From Protula sp. h YS-2021 (Eukaryota > Annelida > Polychaeta > Sabellida > Serpulidae): a stretch of 64,000 nucleotides of DNA. This document shows, piece by piece, positions 27,140-38,159 of this stretch. A program made the translations under genes and the position numbers. The stretch's first letter is position 1, and each line of letters begins with the position of its first letter. The notes beneath the pieces were generated by a model. That model was not told the origin of the DNA. It made no database searches and saw only the letters and a list, made by a program, of their open reading frames with translations. The stretch is from positions 112,577,414 through 112,641,413 of the forward strand of contig OX457024.1 of assembly GCA_949752745.1 (NCBI GenBank), given 5' to 3'.

Positions 27140-29269
27140 AAAATCATCAGAACATTTTAAAACCGAAACTTTCGGAATATTTTCTTTAATTTAATTCAAA
27201 CTAAAGTATTCTTTAACAGTTATGTGTTATTATTTTAAGAACTAATAGTATTAAACTAATTTGTTCTATCGCTCTTTCTTTTTTCAAATCTTCCACAATG
27301 TGTTGAAATACAAAAAAAACACATAGTTCTTTTTTCTGCGCTCATCTATGTATGTGCTAGTAAAAAGTGGTTTATTCAAGCAAATATACTAAATAAAAGT
27401 ATGACAAGCATTATTACTTTCGTGAAATTATGAAACATTGTATCAGTTATTTTCATAGTATGTAAAAACCGAATCTTTTAGGATTCAAGCGTTATACAAA
27501 ACACATATCTAGATCTTAGCATAGTGTGTCAACTTACATTACCGTTTCACAGTTTGTGGTGGACGGAGAATAAAGCCACAAGATTTTTAAAGTGGCAGGC
27601 AGTGAAGTAATGCAGAGAAAATAACTTTGACTTCAGCAAGTTTATTTCATAAATTTATTGAGTTAAAATAAAAATAAATATTCATGCATGAATAAATTAA
27701 AGACATACAACAATGCAGTTTAAACAGCTTGTATGAATTAAGCCCTTAATGTATGTAAAATGTCGAATACCTACACAACACAAGAACCAAATCAATGTTT
27801 GCTAACCAATTACATAGGATCCAAGACCAACTTTTTTGTACATTTTACCTCTTCCATAACAGTCTGGGTGAAGAATACATGAGCCATATATACATACATA
27901 TGACGAAAGCTTAATTCAAAGTTGATACATTTCATTTGCTTTTAATATATTCTGTTGCTTCTAATCCTTAACTTAAATGAATTTATAACTAGACAGTTGT
28001 TCCTATTGTTTTATACCAATTTGAAACTGGTATAAATCTTTCTCATTAAGACTCCATTCTAGGTTTAATATTTTACGATATAAGCCACAACAAAAGTAAA
28101 CCAAACAAAACGAACTTTAATTTAAAACTTAGATATGTATTTTTTTCCTTATGGCTATTACCATAAACTGAGTTGTTTGTTTAGTTTACTTTTGCTGTAA
28201 TTTACATCTATCTTGTTGAGAAAAAAGATACCAGTTATGAATTGGGATAAAGCAATGTGTAAAGCTTCGTGCCGGTACAATTATTTAAGTCATAAATCAT
28301 ACTACTATAAAATATACTACTGCAAATGTATTAGCTTTTATTAAGACATTTATCTGCAGTGGGTTAGATCGCTTATCATGGAATCATAATTAACATCCAC
28401 TGAGTCTTTCGGCCAGCTCTTTAAATAAACAACAACACTTAAAATTCAAAGGTTACCGTTTATATTACATTTTATCTTCATATCTTTCTAAAAGATAACA
28501 TAACGATGGTTCTATGTTGAACTTCTATATGTTAATTTGTGTCAGAATTTACACAATAATGTAATTCCTAACATAGATTATTATATAACATATAACTTTT
28601 TGTATTGGATCTGCCTGTGAATGGATAGTTCAATACCTAATAAAATATTATTCAACAGATAAGGAAAATGTATGTATGAGATTACATTACATATAGTGCA
28701 CCTATACTATTCTACCTACAAGTGCGGATGGAGAAATACAAATGTTTTATTGTAACTGAAATATTTTCTGCATTTGAAAATAATCCACGTTTATGAAAAT
28801 ATCTTGGTTCATTTCTTAGAATGAACACAAGGGTTCAATAAGTGCCCATGTCCACCAATTATCAATGAAAAACAAGTTTTCTTGTTACTATGTTGATTAA
28901 AAGAGCATCTCATCATTTTTTTTTTATCTCATGAAACATATTTTGTCACTACGTCGAGGAAAATTCAAATTCTGCGGACTATTTAAGAGCAATAATCGAT
29001 AAATTTAATCCGACAAGACAAGGTATGAATTAAGTTATTTTTATTTCTATTGTAAATAAAATATCTTTCACCATCACAACCCCACCCTGCGCGCATGCGT
29101 CTTTCCACGACGTTTTTTAAATCATGTACCTTATCTTATCGCATCGCAGCAATCACTTTCAATATTTGATTAATTTAAATAAATAGAACAGAATTGTTAT
29201 AATAAAAACTATCCACTCGAATTCATTTTGGAAAGAAAGAAATAAGTGACAGGATAAGTAAAGATATGA
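27140..29269. other. AT-rich gene-free stretch after C1q gene 2
   Basis: Contains the polyadenylation signal of the upstream gene (27392-27397). No further C1q exon or other coding signal is seen. Confidence 0.5.
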
Positions 29270-29324
29270 CAGTTCTACAACATCTATGACGTCATAATGA
29301 CGTCAGACCCTCCTAGGCAGCGTA

Positions 29325-29341
29325 ACCCTAACCCTAACCCT
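29325..29341. repeat. Short telomere-like run (TAACCC)
   Basis: Three contiguous units of the animal telomere hexamer are present in reverse form. The related position in the other elements has a single TAACCCTAA or TAACCTTAA, so local expansion is more likely than a telomere fusion. Confidence 0.5.
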
Positions 29342-29640
29342 CTGTCATAGACCATACTATGTAACCCCCCCCCCCCCTGGGCAGAGGAAAATTAAGAAAA
29401 ACATACCTGTGCATAAATAGTACATGATAGTATGTCGGGTATGTCGGAACCCCCCCCCCCCCCTCCCCTCCTCTGGGAAATTTTACAACATCTATTTTAG
29501 ACATCTCCTGGGAACTTGGAAATCCAAATTTTGGAGGGAAATCGAAACCCTGGGTGTATAAATGAAGGTGTGAGAACACATTTCGCCATATCAGCTTTCG
29601 CGCGGTGGATTATTAGATAGATTGAATGAACCAGTGAACA

Positions 29641-30020
29641 ATGTCAACATCCGTTCTTCACAGATGTATAGAGACATTGGATGATGTCTTCCAAAGGAAC
29701 TATATTGGCTATGTGCTTTCAAAGCTTCCTTAATTTAAATCTGATTTTATTTTACAAGTGAAGAATATGCATAAACACTGGGAATCTGTTTGAATGGCAA
29801 CTGCAAGAAATCGTTTCATCCAATCTTTTCTGAGTGAATGTGAAGAACTGCATTTACCAGGGAACACTTCTGACATTGATTCAGCATTTATCGACGCAAA
29901 TACAATTTAGGCAGCTGACCTCATGCTAGTTGTGGCTGCTAGAATTATTTACATTATGAAGATAATGTTGCATTGTCAACGGATATATCAAAACTTATCT
30001 TATTCAATAATGGACGAGTT
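29641..30020 (+). pseudogene. Unrecognised element gene, broken
   Basis: It starts MSTSVLHRCIETLDDVFQRN and continues with coding-like text after stops (ATARNRFIQSFLSECEELHL, NTSDIDSAFIDANTI). No family is recognised. It precedes the TATA box at 30059 and belongs to the virus-like gene block. Confidence 0.4.
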
Positions 30021-30058
30021 GAAGTTAATACATTTTTACGAACATACCTGTTGTGTCG

Positions 30059-30065
30059 TATAAAA
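30059..30065 (+). promoter_or_regulatory. TATA box, virus-like element
   Basis: TATAAAA lies 43 bp before the ATG at 30108. Equivalent boxes occur at 31801-31808 and, on the minus strand, at 63249-63256. Confidence 0.5.
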
Positions 30066-30107
30066 GGAGCGGGTGGATAGGACCAAGTCAGCATTCAATG
30101 TTCAGCC

Positions 30108-31010
30108 ATGGAGAACACATGCAGTGTGAACTAAAATCAGTGTGAATTTAAACATTACTGTGGCGCATGGAAACTTTGGGCCATTTCTTCGAATCAAACG
30201 TAGAGAAAAATGGCTTGCTTGAGCACCATCCTTGTGGGATATTGTGTGTCAGAACTTGAGAAATTTACGCAACATTGACTTCAAACTGCATTTTACGCAA
30301 ACGAAGTGGCTTGAAGTCATTTCATACGAAAGCATGCATTATGTGAGTTTTGTGCATACATCACTTTAGAAGGGACAGTATACAAGTATTACATTAACAT
30401 GAATAATGGTGAATGGGAGACAATGCTTCAGTAGATGGATAACATCAACTCAATGTTATTCGCCAAACCTGAGTCATGTACGGAATGTCACTGCACGAAA
30501 ACTGTCATCAAACTGCAAAAGGACGAAGGTGTCAAAACTATCCCAGAAAAGACTGGCTGAAGTTCAATTAGATAATATGAACGTGCAAGATCAACTAGGA
30601 CTTACCTGTGAATATTGTGGTGCTAACGGATATGATGTGATTATGATTGTCATTGCCACAAGTACAATTGCAAGATGTGTAAATCTGACAACTTTTGCAG
30701 CAAGTGTGAAGTACTTAAAGACTGTGAAGCAAAATAGCACATTTGCTATTCAGGGCGTACCAAAAATGAACTTATGTTTTAAAAAGGCTTATGTTGACCT
30801 TAATGGAAATGCAGACTATCAGCTTTACCATTTAGACGTTTTGGGGATGTTGTACATCAAAGTCCCGATGTGATTGAACTACATTCAAGATTTATTGGAG
30901 AATGTTATAAAACTGGAATAGAAGATGCAGACGTTGATTTTGATTCTGCGCTCTATTTTTCCAGCACTGATGTTGGAGTGTACTTTGCGTGGTTGATTAT
31001 TTAAGGGATT
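30108..31010 (+). pseudogene. Element protein with YVSF...INMNNGEW motif and Cys/His cluster
   Basis: Coding text is spread over several frames. After the start at 30108 come FFESNVE, then HHPCG and KWLEVISYESMHYVSFVHTS, then a KYYINMNNGEWETM segment (around 30380-30425), a Lys-rich stretch and LGLTCEYCGA followed by a CHCHKYNCK-like Cys/His cluster (30600-30700). The cluster looks like a metal-binding site. The same protein is on the minus strand at 61607-62226, and a shorter relative (YVSFSG ... INLNEW) is in the Polinton block at 48891-49172. The function is unknown; recurrence in three element copies argues for a core element gene. Confidence 0.5.
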
Positions 31011-31272
31011 GTTGTAAAGAAGAAACCGAAAGTGAACAGTTCTACACAAATAGGGTTAGAAAAAGACTTTTAACAACTTAGTCATTTTAATGTTAAAGAC
31101 ATAGCGACAATGTTTTTCTTTCTAACGAATTTAATCTGATGTGGGTTGTTTAAAGTGCACAAAGGAAGAAAATGGCAGAATAGGTAGCAGAAATGTCGAA
31201 AGAAGCTATAGGGAAAACATACTTTAAAAAATTCTCACCATTATCAAATCACAGGAAGAAATAAAGTGAAAC

Positions 31273-31789
31273 ATGTCAGCAACAGAAGAAACAAAGAAAC
31301 AAAAGAAGTTTTGATGAACAACAGAACATTATCAATCCTCGAAAAATGCAACAGCATGGACAATGTTTCATTATTTGGTGGTCATAAGGATGTTTTTCAA
31401 ACGTGTTTCCAACAACACCTGAAAAGCATGGACATACGTTCAACTCGAATGAAGCTTTATATCAATATGAGAAAGCAGTTTTTCATAACCGTCAAGATAT
31501 TGTTTCAGCTATTGTTTCATGTAGAAATGGATATGATGAAATCAGTATAGTTAAAGTAATAAAGCAATGTCCCTTATGGCAAACAGTGAAGATAAGTAAA
31601 ATGCGAGATGTTTTATATGTAAAATTAAATCAGTGTGCATTATTTCACAAAAAGTTAAAAGAATGTAAAGATCAGACCTGAGCTGAAGCAACTTATGATA
31701 ACTAGTGGGGAGCTTGTGTCAAACAATTATCATATCCTGGTAAGAACATAATGGAAAAGTTGATAAAAAAGCTAATCATGCATGTTTAA
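31273..31789 (+). pseudogene. NADAR-fold (YbiA/DUF1768-like) protein carried by an element
   Basis: It begins at ATG 31273 or nearby; one frame shift falls near 31395. The landmarks follow the NADAR family in order: FSNVFP, HTFNSNEALYQYEKAVF, W-x3-KISKMRDVLYVKLNQC, then AEATYDN-stop-WG and PGKNIMEKLI. Two stop codons (about 31679 and 31706) break the C-terminal third. NADAR proteins act on ADP-ribose conjugates or riboflavin intermediates, and related proteins reverse ADP-ribosylation. Here the gene sits inside a virus-like element between two halves of a repeated gene. The corresponding stretch is missing from the copy at 61.6-62.2 kb. The fold assignment rests on motif order and spacing, without a search. 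Confidence 0.65.
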
Positions 31790-31800
31790 TCAGAGGAGTG

Positions 31801-31808
31801 TATATAAA
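31801..31808 (+). promoter_or_regulatory. TATA box before the HFARFDP gene
   Basis: TATATAAA is placed just after the NADAR-like gene and before the next coding block. Confidence 0.45.
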
Positions 31809-31849
31809 CAAAAGTGTTGTTATGTGACTGGTCGGTTTCATTTCGAGTG

Positions 31850-32278
31850 AAGTAGCGTGGAAAGACTACTTACCTGTTAATATTGTGAACCAGACAACTT
31901 CTGCAACAAGGGATGACAGCATCGCCAGACTTCAGGAATCATTTGATCACCAGCCGTCATAGTGTGAAGACTTTTTTTTCAACCACCACATGGACATGTG
32001 AAGCAAGGATGGCTGTAGAAACGTGTTTCGAGGAGAAGTACGTGGACTACATGATAAGTAAACTGGCAAGTTTTGGGTCTGTTCAACAAAAACTGCAACA
32101 CTTCAACATCTATTGGGAACTTGCTAATTCAACGATGAACGTGCCAAACTTACGTGAGGATTTCATCAAAGAATGTGTGCTTTCTGGCATTGACGGAGCT
32201 GAAGAGTTTGATGTGGAAGCAGCATATCACTTTGCTCGATTTGATCCAAGACTGTTTGAGGAAGTGAGAGAGTGGTAA
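31850..32278 (+). pseudogene. Element protein C-terminal half (HFARFDPRLFEEVREW)
   Basis: An open frame of 121 residues (31913-32278) ends AAYHFARFDPRLFEEVREW. Just upstream, in another frame, is CEPDNFCNK, the end of the Cys/His cluster also seen at 30700 and 61750. At 61607-61720 (minus) the same C-terminus follows the cluster directly, and about 300 bp present here are absent there. It is helical and charged; the function is unknown. Confidence 0.5.
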
Positions 32279-32295
32279 AGCTATATTGCAGTAGA

Positions 32296-32658
32296 ATGGC
32301 AGACATTACATTGAGACAATATATTGTGCAAAAAGTATATTGTGAAGAAATTTTATCGTCTATAAAAAAATTTGGATGTTTAGTTCTTCCTGCTTGTCAA
32401 AATGAAGAGTGTAAAGACAAGACTTGTCAACTTGAAGAGTGCTAAGAACATACTTGTCATTTCACACGTGTCTATACGTATTGGAATGAAGCTAAATATT
32501 ATATTTATTTAGATAAAGTGTTGGACAATTCAAATCAACTTTGGGAGAAATATGGCGTAGATGCTATAACATTGGGTGAATTAAGTAGTTGGTTAGTGTA
32601 CACTGAAGATCAATGGGCTCCAATTATTCACACCATTGTGTCTATACTTGATTTGTAA
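32296..32658 (+). pseudogene. Small element gene (MADITLRQYI...), one internal stop
   Basis: 121 codons with a single TAA at 32443-32445. It begins MADITLRQYIVQKVYCEEIL, carries Cys pairs around residues 28-49 (CQNEEC, KTCQLEEC), and ends near DQWAPIIHTIVSILDL. A diverged copy starts at 61605 on the minus strand (MAVYYTIYYAKNTYREEM) right after the same upstream gene, so gene order is conserved. No family is recognised. Confidence 0.5.
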
Positions 32659-34421
32659 AAAAGAATAAAAACTCTAAGTGTAGCGGACAGACGTTTTTTA
32701 AAACACGTTTTGAGAGGGGCCCATGGCATTGCCATTATCCCGTGCCATGTGGTATCGCTCTGCCATTTCATCATCAGCAGTCAAAGTGAAAGGACGTGTT
32801 TTGATTAGAATTTTTTGTTTGTAACCGTCTTTAGGCGCACCACACTAGGTAAATATTCCATAAATCGGTACTGTAATGTTATTTGTTTAAGTAAATAATG
32901 GTTTCAGATAAATTTTATGGTCAGTTTTGAATGGTTTGTTGGTTAATTATACGAGTTTTGGCTGATGTCACATGCTGTGTTCGTGGATTTTGTATGATGA
33001 ATTTAGCATTAAAGATTTATTAAATGTTACTTTGTATGCCGGGACTGAAATGCAGTGCGCATTGTGTTGTTATTCCAGTCGCTACAGTGACTAGTGTGCG
33101 CCGAGAGAGGTTGCTGGCCATGAGGGGTTAGACGCACCATGGGGTCGATGGCACCCACCCAAGCAGAGCCTTCCTGGTGTTGATGAGCCTTGACTAAGGT
33201 TTGCCGCAGATGTATCATACCGCCACTTTCCGCAGTTTTCCTTCAGTGACTTTTTCCGCCAGTCCGTACGTGGCAAAATGAGACTGAACTTTTGGCCTCT
33301 TTTTACGACTTCAGCGCCTTGAATTCCAACGTGAGACTCTTGAAGACTGCAGTGAAAAAAACTGCCTAGTGCAGTTCAGATGTGTTTATGTGCTAGTAAC
33401 CTCGATATTTGTGATAAATTTTGTTTGAAATATAGTTAAAGCTTTGAAAGCAGCATGGTGGTTGTTGTCCCGTAAATTTTCCCTGCTATAAAAACGTCTT
33501 TTTTTGTTTACAAACAAAAACACAACTTTTTTACAAAATGGAAATTTCACGATTTCGTTTGTTTATTTTCTAATATTTACTCAGTAGATGGCAGTAAAGT
33601 CTTTTTATGTATCTTTCAAAATATGATATTCTGTTTCAAACATTGTTTATACTAAAGGATGCAGCTTCATCTTACTGATTTTATTACCTCAGTTGAGGGG
33701 CTTTCCGTAATCCCTATGTGCGTGCGAACCTATGTGCACAAATAATAAGCCTTTGTCAAGAACTTGTCGAAAAGTTGTCGAACTGACAAGAAACTGAACA
33801 ATTTGCCTTGGCTCAACAAACTCCAATAAAAAATTTGTCAACACTATGGAATGCCGTTTTAACACTTAATGCTAATTTTTGATATCGAAATAAAATTAAA
33901 GATATAAATAAATCAGTACATCTCATTAATTTATATTTTGCTATCAAAAATTAAAATTCAGAGGGCAAAAATTTAATTTTGAGATCCAAAAATCAATTTT
34001 ACAAACCTAAAAAGTCTTAAGGGATACACACATTTGTATAGAATTTAACGAATCGTTAATTATATTTGAAGGTGAAAACTTGAATAATGGATATTAATAA
34101 TAACGACACAATTTTCGAGCTCAAAATTGCTTTTTTTTTGTACAATAAAAAATTAAAAGAAAAATCCTGTATACAAAGACCAGTTATTTTTTATATATGT
34201 GTGCTTCTGACCTGGCATTTTTTATATAAAAATAGTCTGATATTTTGATGTCACAGATTAATTTTTTGAGATCAGAAATTCATTTGCAGATTTGCATCGG
34301 TGGTTCTGAGCCTGTAATACAAGCTTGCTAGAAGCAGTTTCTTTTTCTTCGCCTTTAGTTATCATTGCGGCTGAGAAAAACAGCGTGTTTAACGTTTCTG
34401 TGTTTAATCGTGAAAACACTG
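32659..34421. other. Gene-free stretch before the Gypsy element
   Basis: A less AT-rich block at about 33030-33330 has short open frames on both strands without a recognisable domain. The 5' LTR of the Gypsy element may lie in the last few hundred bases, but I could not match it to a 3' copy. Confidence 0.4.
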
Positions 34422-35450
34422 TGGTGGCAGCACATTTTTTCTCTTAGTGGTGCAGTAGAATTCGTTTACGTTTCGAGCGACAATTCGTTACTAACACTTT
34501 GAAATATTGATTACTGGCATACCATGTATTAGCTGTTTTTTTCTGAAACACTCTTTTACTGCATACTATGTCGTAGCGTTTTTTTCTCGAAGAAAAAAAT
34601 CTACAGAACCGTGTGTAAGTACACGTTTCATTTTGTAGTGTGACAAAACAGACTCCAATTGTATCATGTCTCATCGGTCGCTCTTTCCAAGAGGCGAAGA
34701 GGGCGCATACGCCTGTAATTTCGACCCCTACAACAATAGTGACCCTGAGGTCTTTCTCAATTTCCCTGGTGGGAGGGCTCCAAGTGCAGATGACTCGTTC
34801 GCAAGGGCGAACACTGTTCCTATCGAACAGATGGTTTTGACTACGGGGTCCCGGGAAGGACTAGCTGACTGGCAAGAAAGGTCTGTGAGACAGGAGCATA
34901 ATGCATCCGTTTCGTCTCAGCACTCCGTTATATCAGAGCGGTTAGACCAGCAAGAGCGTCAGCTATCGCAATTACAACACTCAATCCCAGGGGAATGAGC
35001 GTTCTTTAACGCCAGTAAGTAGTATGAAAAGAGGGGTTCTGCCCCAGTCAATCATCGTGACGTCATCAATCACGTGATCAATTAAGTCAATTAAGTCAAT
35101 TAAGCCAATTAAGTCCGCCTGTCACCTGTCAATCATTATGACGTCATAATGACGTCATAGACGGCGTAACCATGGCAACAGGCAGTCAGGGTAAAAAAGT
35201 GATGACCTCCTCCCCCCCCCCCCCCTAGGCGGCAGTCGGGACAGACCCTATGGTAAAAAGTGTTGACCTCCCCCCTAGGACATACTATGTACCGACCCCC
35301 CTATGACATACTATGTACCGACCCCCCCCCAGGACATATTATGTACCGACCCTCCCCCCCCCCCCCTAGGCGGCAGTCGGGACAGACCCAGGCGAGCAAC
35401 ATTCTGTCAAGTCAGCTGAAAACAAGAGCTGTTTGGCGAGGTCTGAGTGG

Positions 35451-35458
35451 TATATAAG
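35451..35458 (+). promoter_or_regulatory. TATA box in the inserted element
   Basis: TATATAAG follows the terminal repeat; a second box, TATAAAA, is at 36480-36486. Both look like the promoters of the other element copies but lack a downstream gene here. Confidence 0.4.
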
Positions 35459-35559
35459 GGATGAGCTCACCTCACTCCCCAACAACAACGGCGTGGTCAG
35501 TAAGTATTTATTTGCATAAGTGGTTGTAAGCATTATTGGAAACTTTGTAAACAAAAGTG

Positions 35560-36170
35560 GGAAACTTAGATAACTTTTGGTATAGTTGGTTGATATGAAT
35601 GAAAATTTCACTGTTTGTTTCAGTTTTATGTAAATTTTTATTATAAAGTGATCATAGGCTATTTGCGCAGCTGACTATATGCATCTTTACCACCATTTTA
35701 ACTTAAAATTGTGATAACTTTCGTTATAGTTAGCCGATTTACATGAAAATTTCTCTGTTTGTTTCTTTTTTTTATCTAATTTTGTTATAAAGTAGTTATG
35801 GGCAACTTGCATCGACGGCTGTCTACATTTTTGTAACATGCCGCCAGTTTAACTTTGTAAAAATTGTGATAACTTTCGTTATACTTAACCGATTCACATG
35901 AAAACCTCACTGTTTGATTCAGTTTTATGTACAGTTTTGTTATAAAGTGATCATAGGCTAGTTGCCTTTAACTTAAAATTTGGATAACTTTTGATATACT
36001 TGACCGATTTACCTGGAAATTTCACTGTTTGATTCAGTTTTCTACCTAGTTTTTGTTATGAAGTGATTATAGGCTAGTTGTGCAGCTGGCTGTATGCATT
36101 TTTACCACCATTTTAACTTAAAATTGTGATAACTTTCGTTATAGTTGACTGAAGATTTCACCATTTGATT
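35560..36170 (+). repeat. Tandem repeat, unit about 110-160 bp x 5
   Basis: Units share TTGTGATAACTTTCGTTATA, then TCACTGTTTGATTCAGTTTT and GTTATAAAGTGATCATAGGC. They sit between the two TATA boxes of the inserted element. Confidence 0.75.
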
Positions 36171-38159
36171 CAGTTTACAGTGTTGTTTCGTGGATGAATA
36201 CCATTTGGCGGATGAATACCATTTTGCTTCACCGCTAGATGTCTCTTCTGTGCAGCAGTGCAGCTGTATAACTGTAAGTGAGACATTCATATCAAGCAGT
36301 GACACATTCTGCTGAGTCAGCAATTTTAGCAATTTTTGAACAAGTTTGAACAAGTTACACACCATATTTTGATTACATGGAAGTAGCATAAGAGCATGAT
36401 TGAAATATACGCGTCAACCAGCGGTAAATTCTGCTGAGTCAGCATTTTAATCAATTTTTAGAACAAGCAAATAGTTGGGTATAAAAGGGAATGGACTCCT
36501 CATCATTTCATTGTGCAGCCATTTCATTGTGAATGATTTTTTTCTCGTCACACGTGTATTTATACCACTTTGCAAAAATCTGAAATTCACCCCCGGGGGG
36601 GAGGTCATCACTTTTTTACCCTGACTGCCTGTCGCTTTGGTTACGCCGTCTATGACGTCATTACGACGTCATAATGATTGACAGTTGACAGGCGGACTTA
36701 ATTGGCTTAATTGACTTAATCGACTTAATTGAGCACGTGATTGATGACGTCACGATGATTGACTGGGGCAGAACCCCTCTTTTCATACTACTCTGGTAGG
36801 TCCAAGCAGACCCGAATTTGGGGTGGCGCTTAATGTTCCCCCATTTCACCAAAATATAGCTGGTTTTCCTGGAGCAGAGCTTATCGCCACACCACGATTT
36901 CAGTTGCCCAGGTTCCGTACACGGTTACCATGCCCAAATCCCAGTGTTGTTCCCGTAACCGTTACGGAACAGGCAAGGGCAAGTACAGTCCCTGAGGTGG
37001 TCTACGACGTCCCTGGTCCTCGCGTTGCGTTGGCTTACCAATACAGTGACAAGAGAGGCGACTCACCGGTATCCAGCTGCAGTGATAGGAAATCCCCTTC
37101 AATTCCCTTCAGACAGACACACATAAGCTATACCTGTAGGTATCCCAGTGCACCTGTGTCTGGCAGGGAGGTGCAGCATAATTTCGCAAGTGAGTCCGGC
37201 CGTCCCGTCAAGCAAAAGACTGACGGGCAGACGGCCCTGGCTGAAAATCTTATTCAATTTGACATATGTGGAAATTGAACGGGTGGTCCGAGGTTAGCCT
37301 CAAAGGAAACGCACAAAAGCTCCTGAGTACCCTTACTCCCGGAGAGCTGTTTCCAGCCTATTACCAAGGCCCTATCCAAACGGTTCGGTACGGACAGCCA
37401 GTCTGAGTTGTACATGACCCAGCTCCAAACTCGGACCAAAGTAGCAAAGAGTCCTACCAGGAGTAGGCTGAGTCGGTCTCCCGCCTTGTTACAAAGGCAT
37501 ACCCGAAGGCTCCTACTAAAATGGTCCACATCCTGACCTTTAGGCCGTGAACAATACCTACCTACAAATCAAACTCAAGCTTGAAAAGCTACGTAATGTG
37601 AGGGACGCGGTAATCTTAGCCATTAACTATGAGGCTATACAGAATGCCGAGAAGTCCCGCCCCACAAAGCGTCAGTGCAGGTCCGTACGGCAGGTGGTCG
37701 CGATCCCCAAACAGCCAAAGAAAGGTGGGAAAGGATAAAGTTTTGTGCTCTTGAATCACCGACTGGTTCTATTGCAAGGAAGGCACTACAGAGACTGATC
37801 CAGGTCCGAGATATGTCTCAGACACCTTCGGCACTCACCGAACTGTCTAACAAAATAGAACGGCTAGAGATGTCTCAGGGAAATAGGCCCGGGCATAGAC
37901 CTCCAGGCGCAGAAGGGCACATTCTAGAGGGGAACGAGAGGCGCACTCGTTCATATGAGTCCAGGCGCCATCGTGACGATGTAGAGTGTTACGTCTGTGG
38001 CGATCCTGACCAAATAGCCCCTCGGTGTCCAAAGAAAACTAGAAACAGTTCACCTCAAAATGAGGCTCGTCGGGAACAAAATCCGGAAAACTGCTAGAGA
38101 CTGGCGATTCGGGTCGCACCCCAGTCTCACAACCTTCAAGACCCACAAAGGAACATTTT

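Larger units (their letters stand above)
29270..32660 (+). mobile_element. Decayed virus-like element with small TATA-driven genes
   Basis: The left edge carries TGACGTCA twice (29287-29294, 29298-29305), a CTAGGCAGCGTAACCC phrase, CATACTATGTAAC and C runs, the signature also seen at the ends of the 974-11426 and 35018-36792 elements. Then follow short intronless genes on one strand, all with stops or frame shifts: 29641 onward, 30108-31010, a NADAR-fold gene, 31850-32278 and 32296-32658. Three of these blocks recur on the minus strand at 61480-62226. The right end was not identified. Confidence 0.55.
35018..36792. mobile_element. Young 1775-bp element inserted in the Gypsy gag
   Basis: The terminal inverted repeats start AGTAGTATGAAAAGAGGGGT, run about 200 bp (35018-35220 and 36595-36792) and are nearly identical by eye. 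Flanks are CCAGTA (35012-35017) and CTGGTA (36793-36798), a 4/6 match at the 6-bp spacing expected for Polinton-type insertions. Removing the element restores colinear Gypsy sequence across the junction. Inside are three ACATACTATGTACCGACC-type units, poly-C runs, two TATA boxes and an array of about 140-bp repeats. No coding gene was found. Confidence 0.75.
34666..38095 (+). pseudogene. Gypsy gag, split by an insertion and frameshifted
   Basis: The first part starts MSHRSLFPRGEEGAYACNF (34666-34998). After the 1775-bp insertion at 35018-36792 the text resumes as PSRPEFGVALNVPPFHQN. The capsid-like part at 37280-37540 has LKGNAQKLLSTLTPGELF and later KESYQE ... AESVSRLVTKAYPKAP in broken frames. 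A zinc knuckle lies at 37987-38028, CYVCGDPDQIAPRC, where the usual His of CCHC is Gln. Gag forms the particle and the knuckle binds RNA. Multiple frame breaks show it is dead. Confidence 0.6.

Noticed and set aside
29334..29579. 81-codon minus frame with Gly/Pro runs
   Set aside because: Translates G/C homopolymer runs at the element end.
37254..37529. 91-codon minus-strand frame
   Set aside because: Opposite strand reads recognisable Gypsy gag; this is its shadow.
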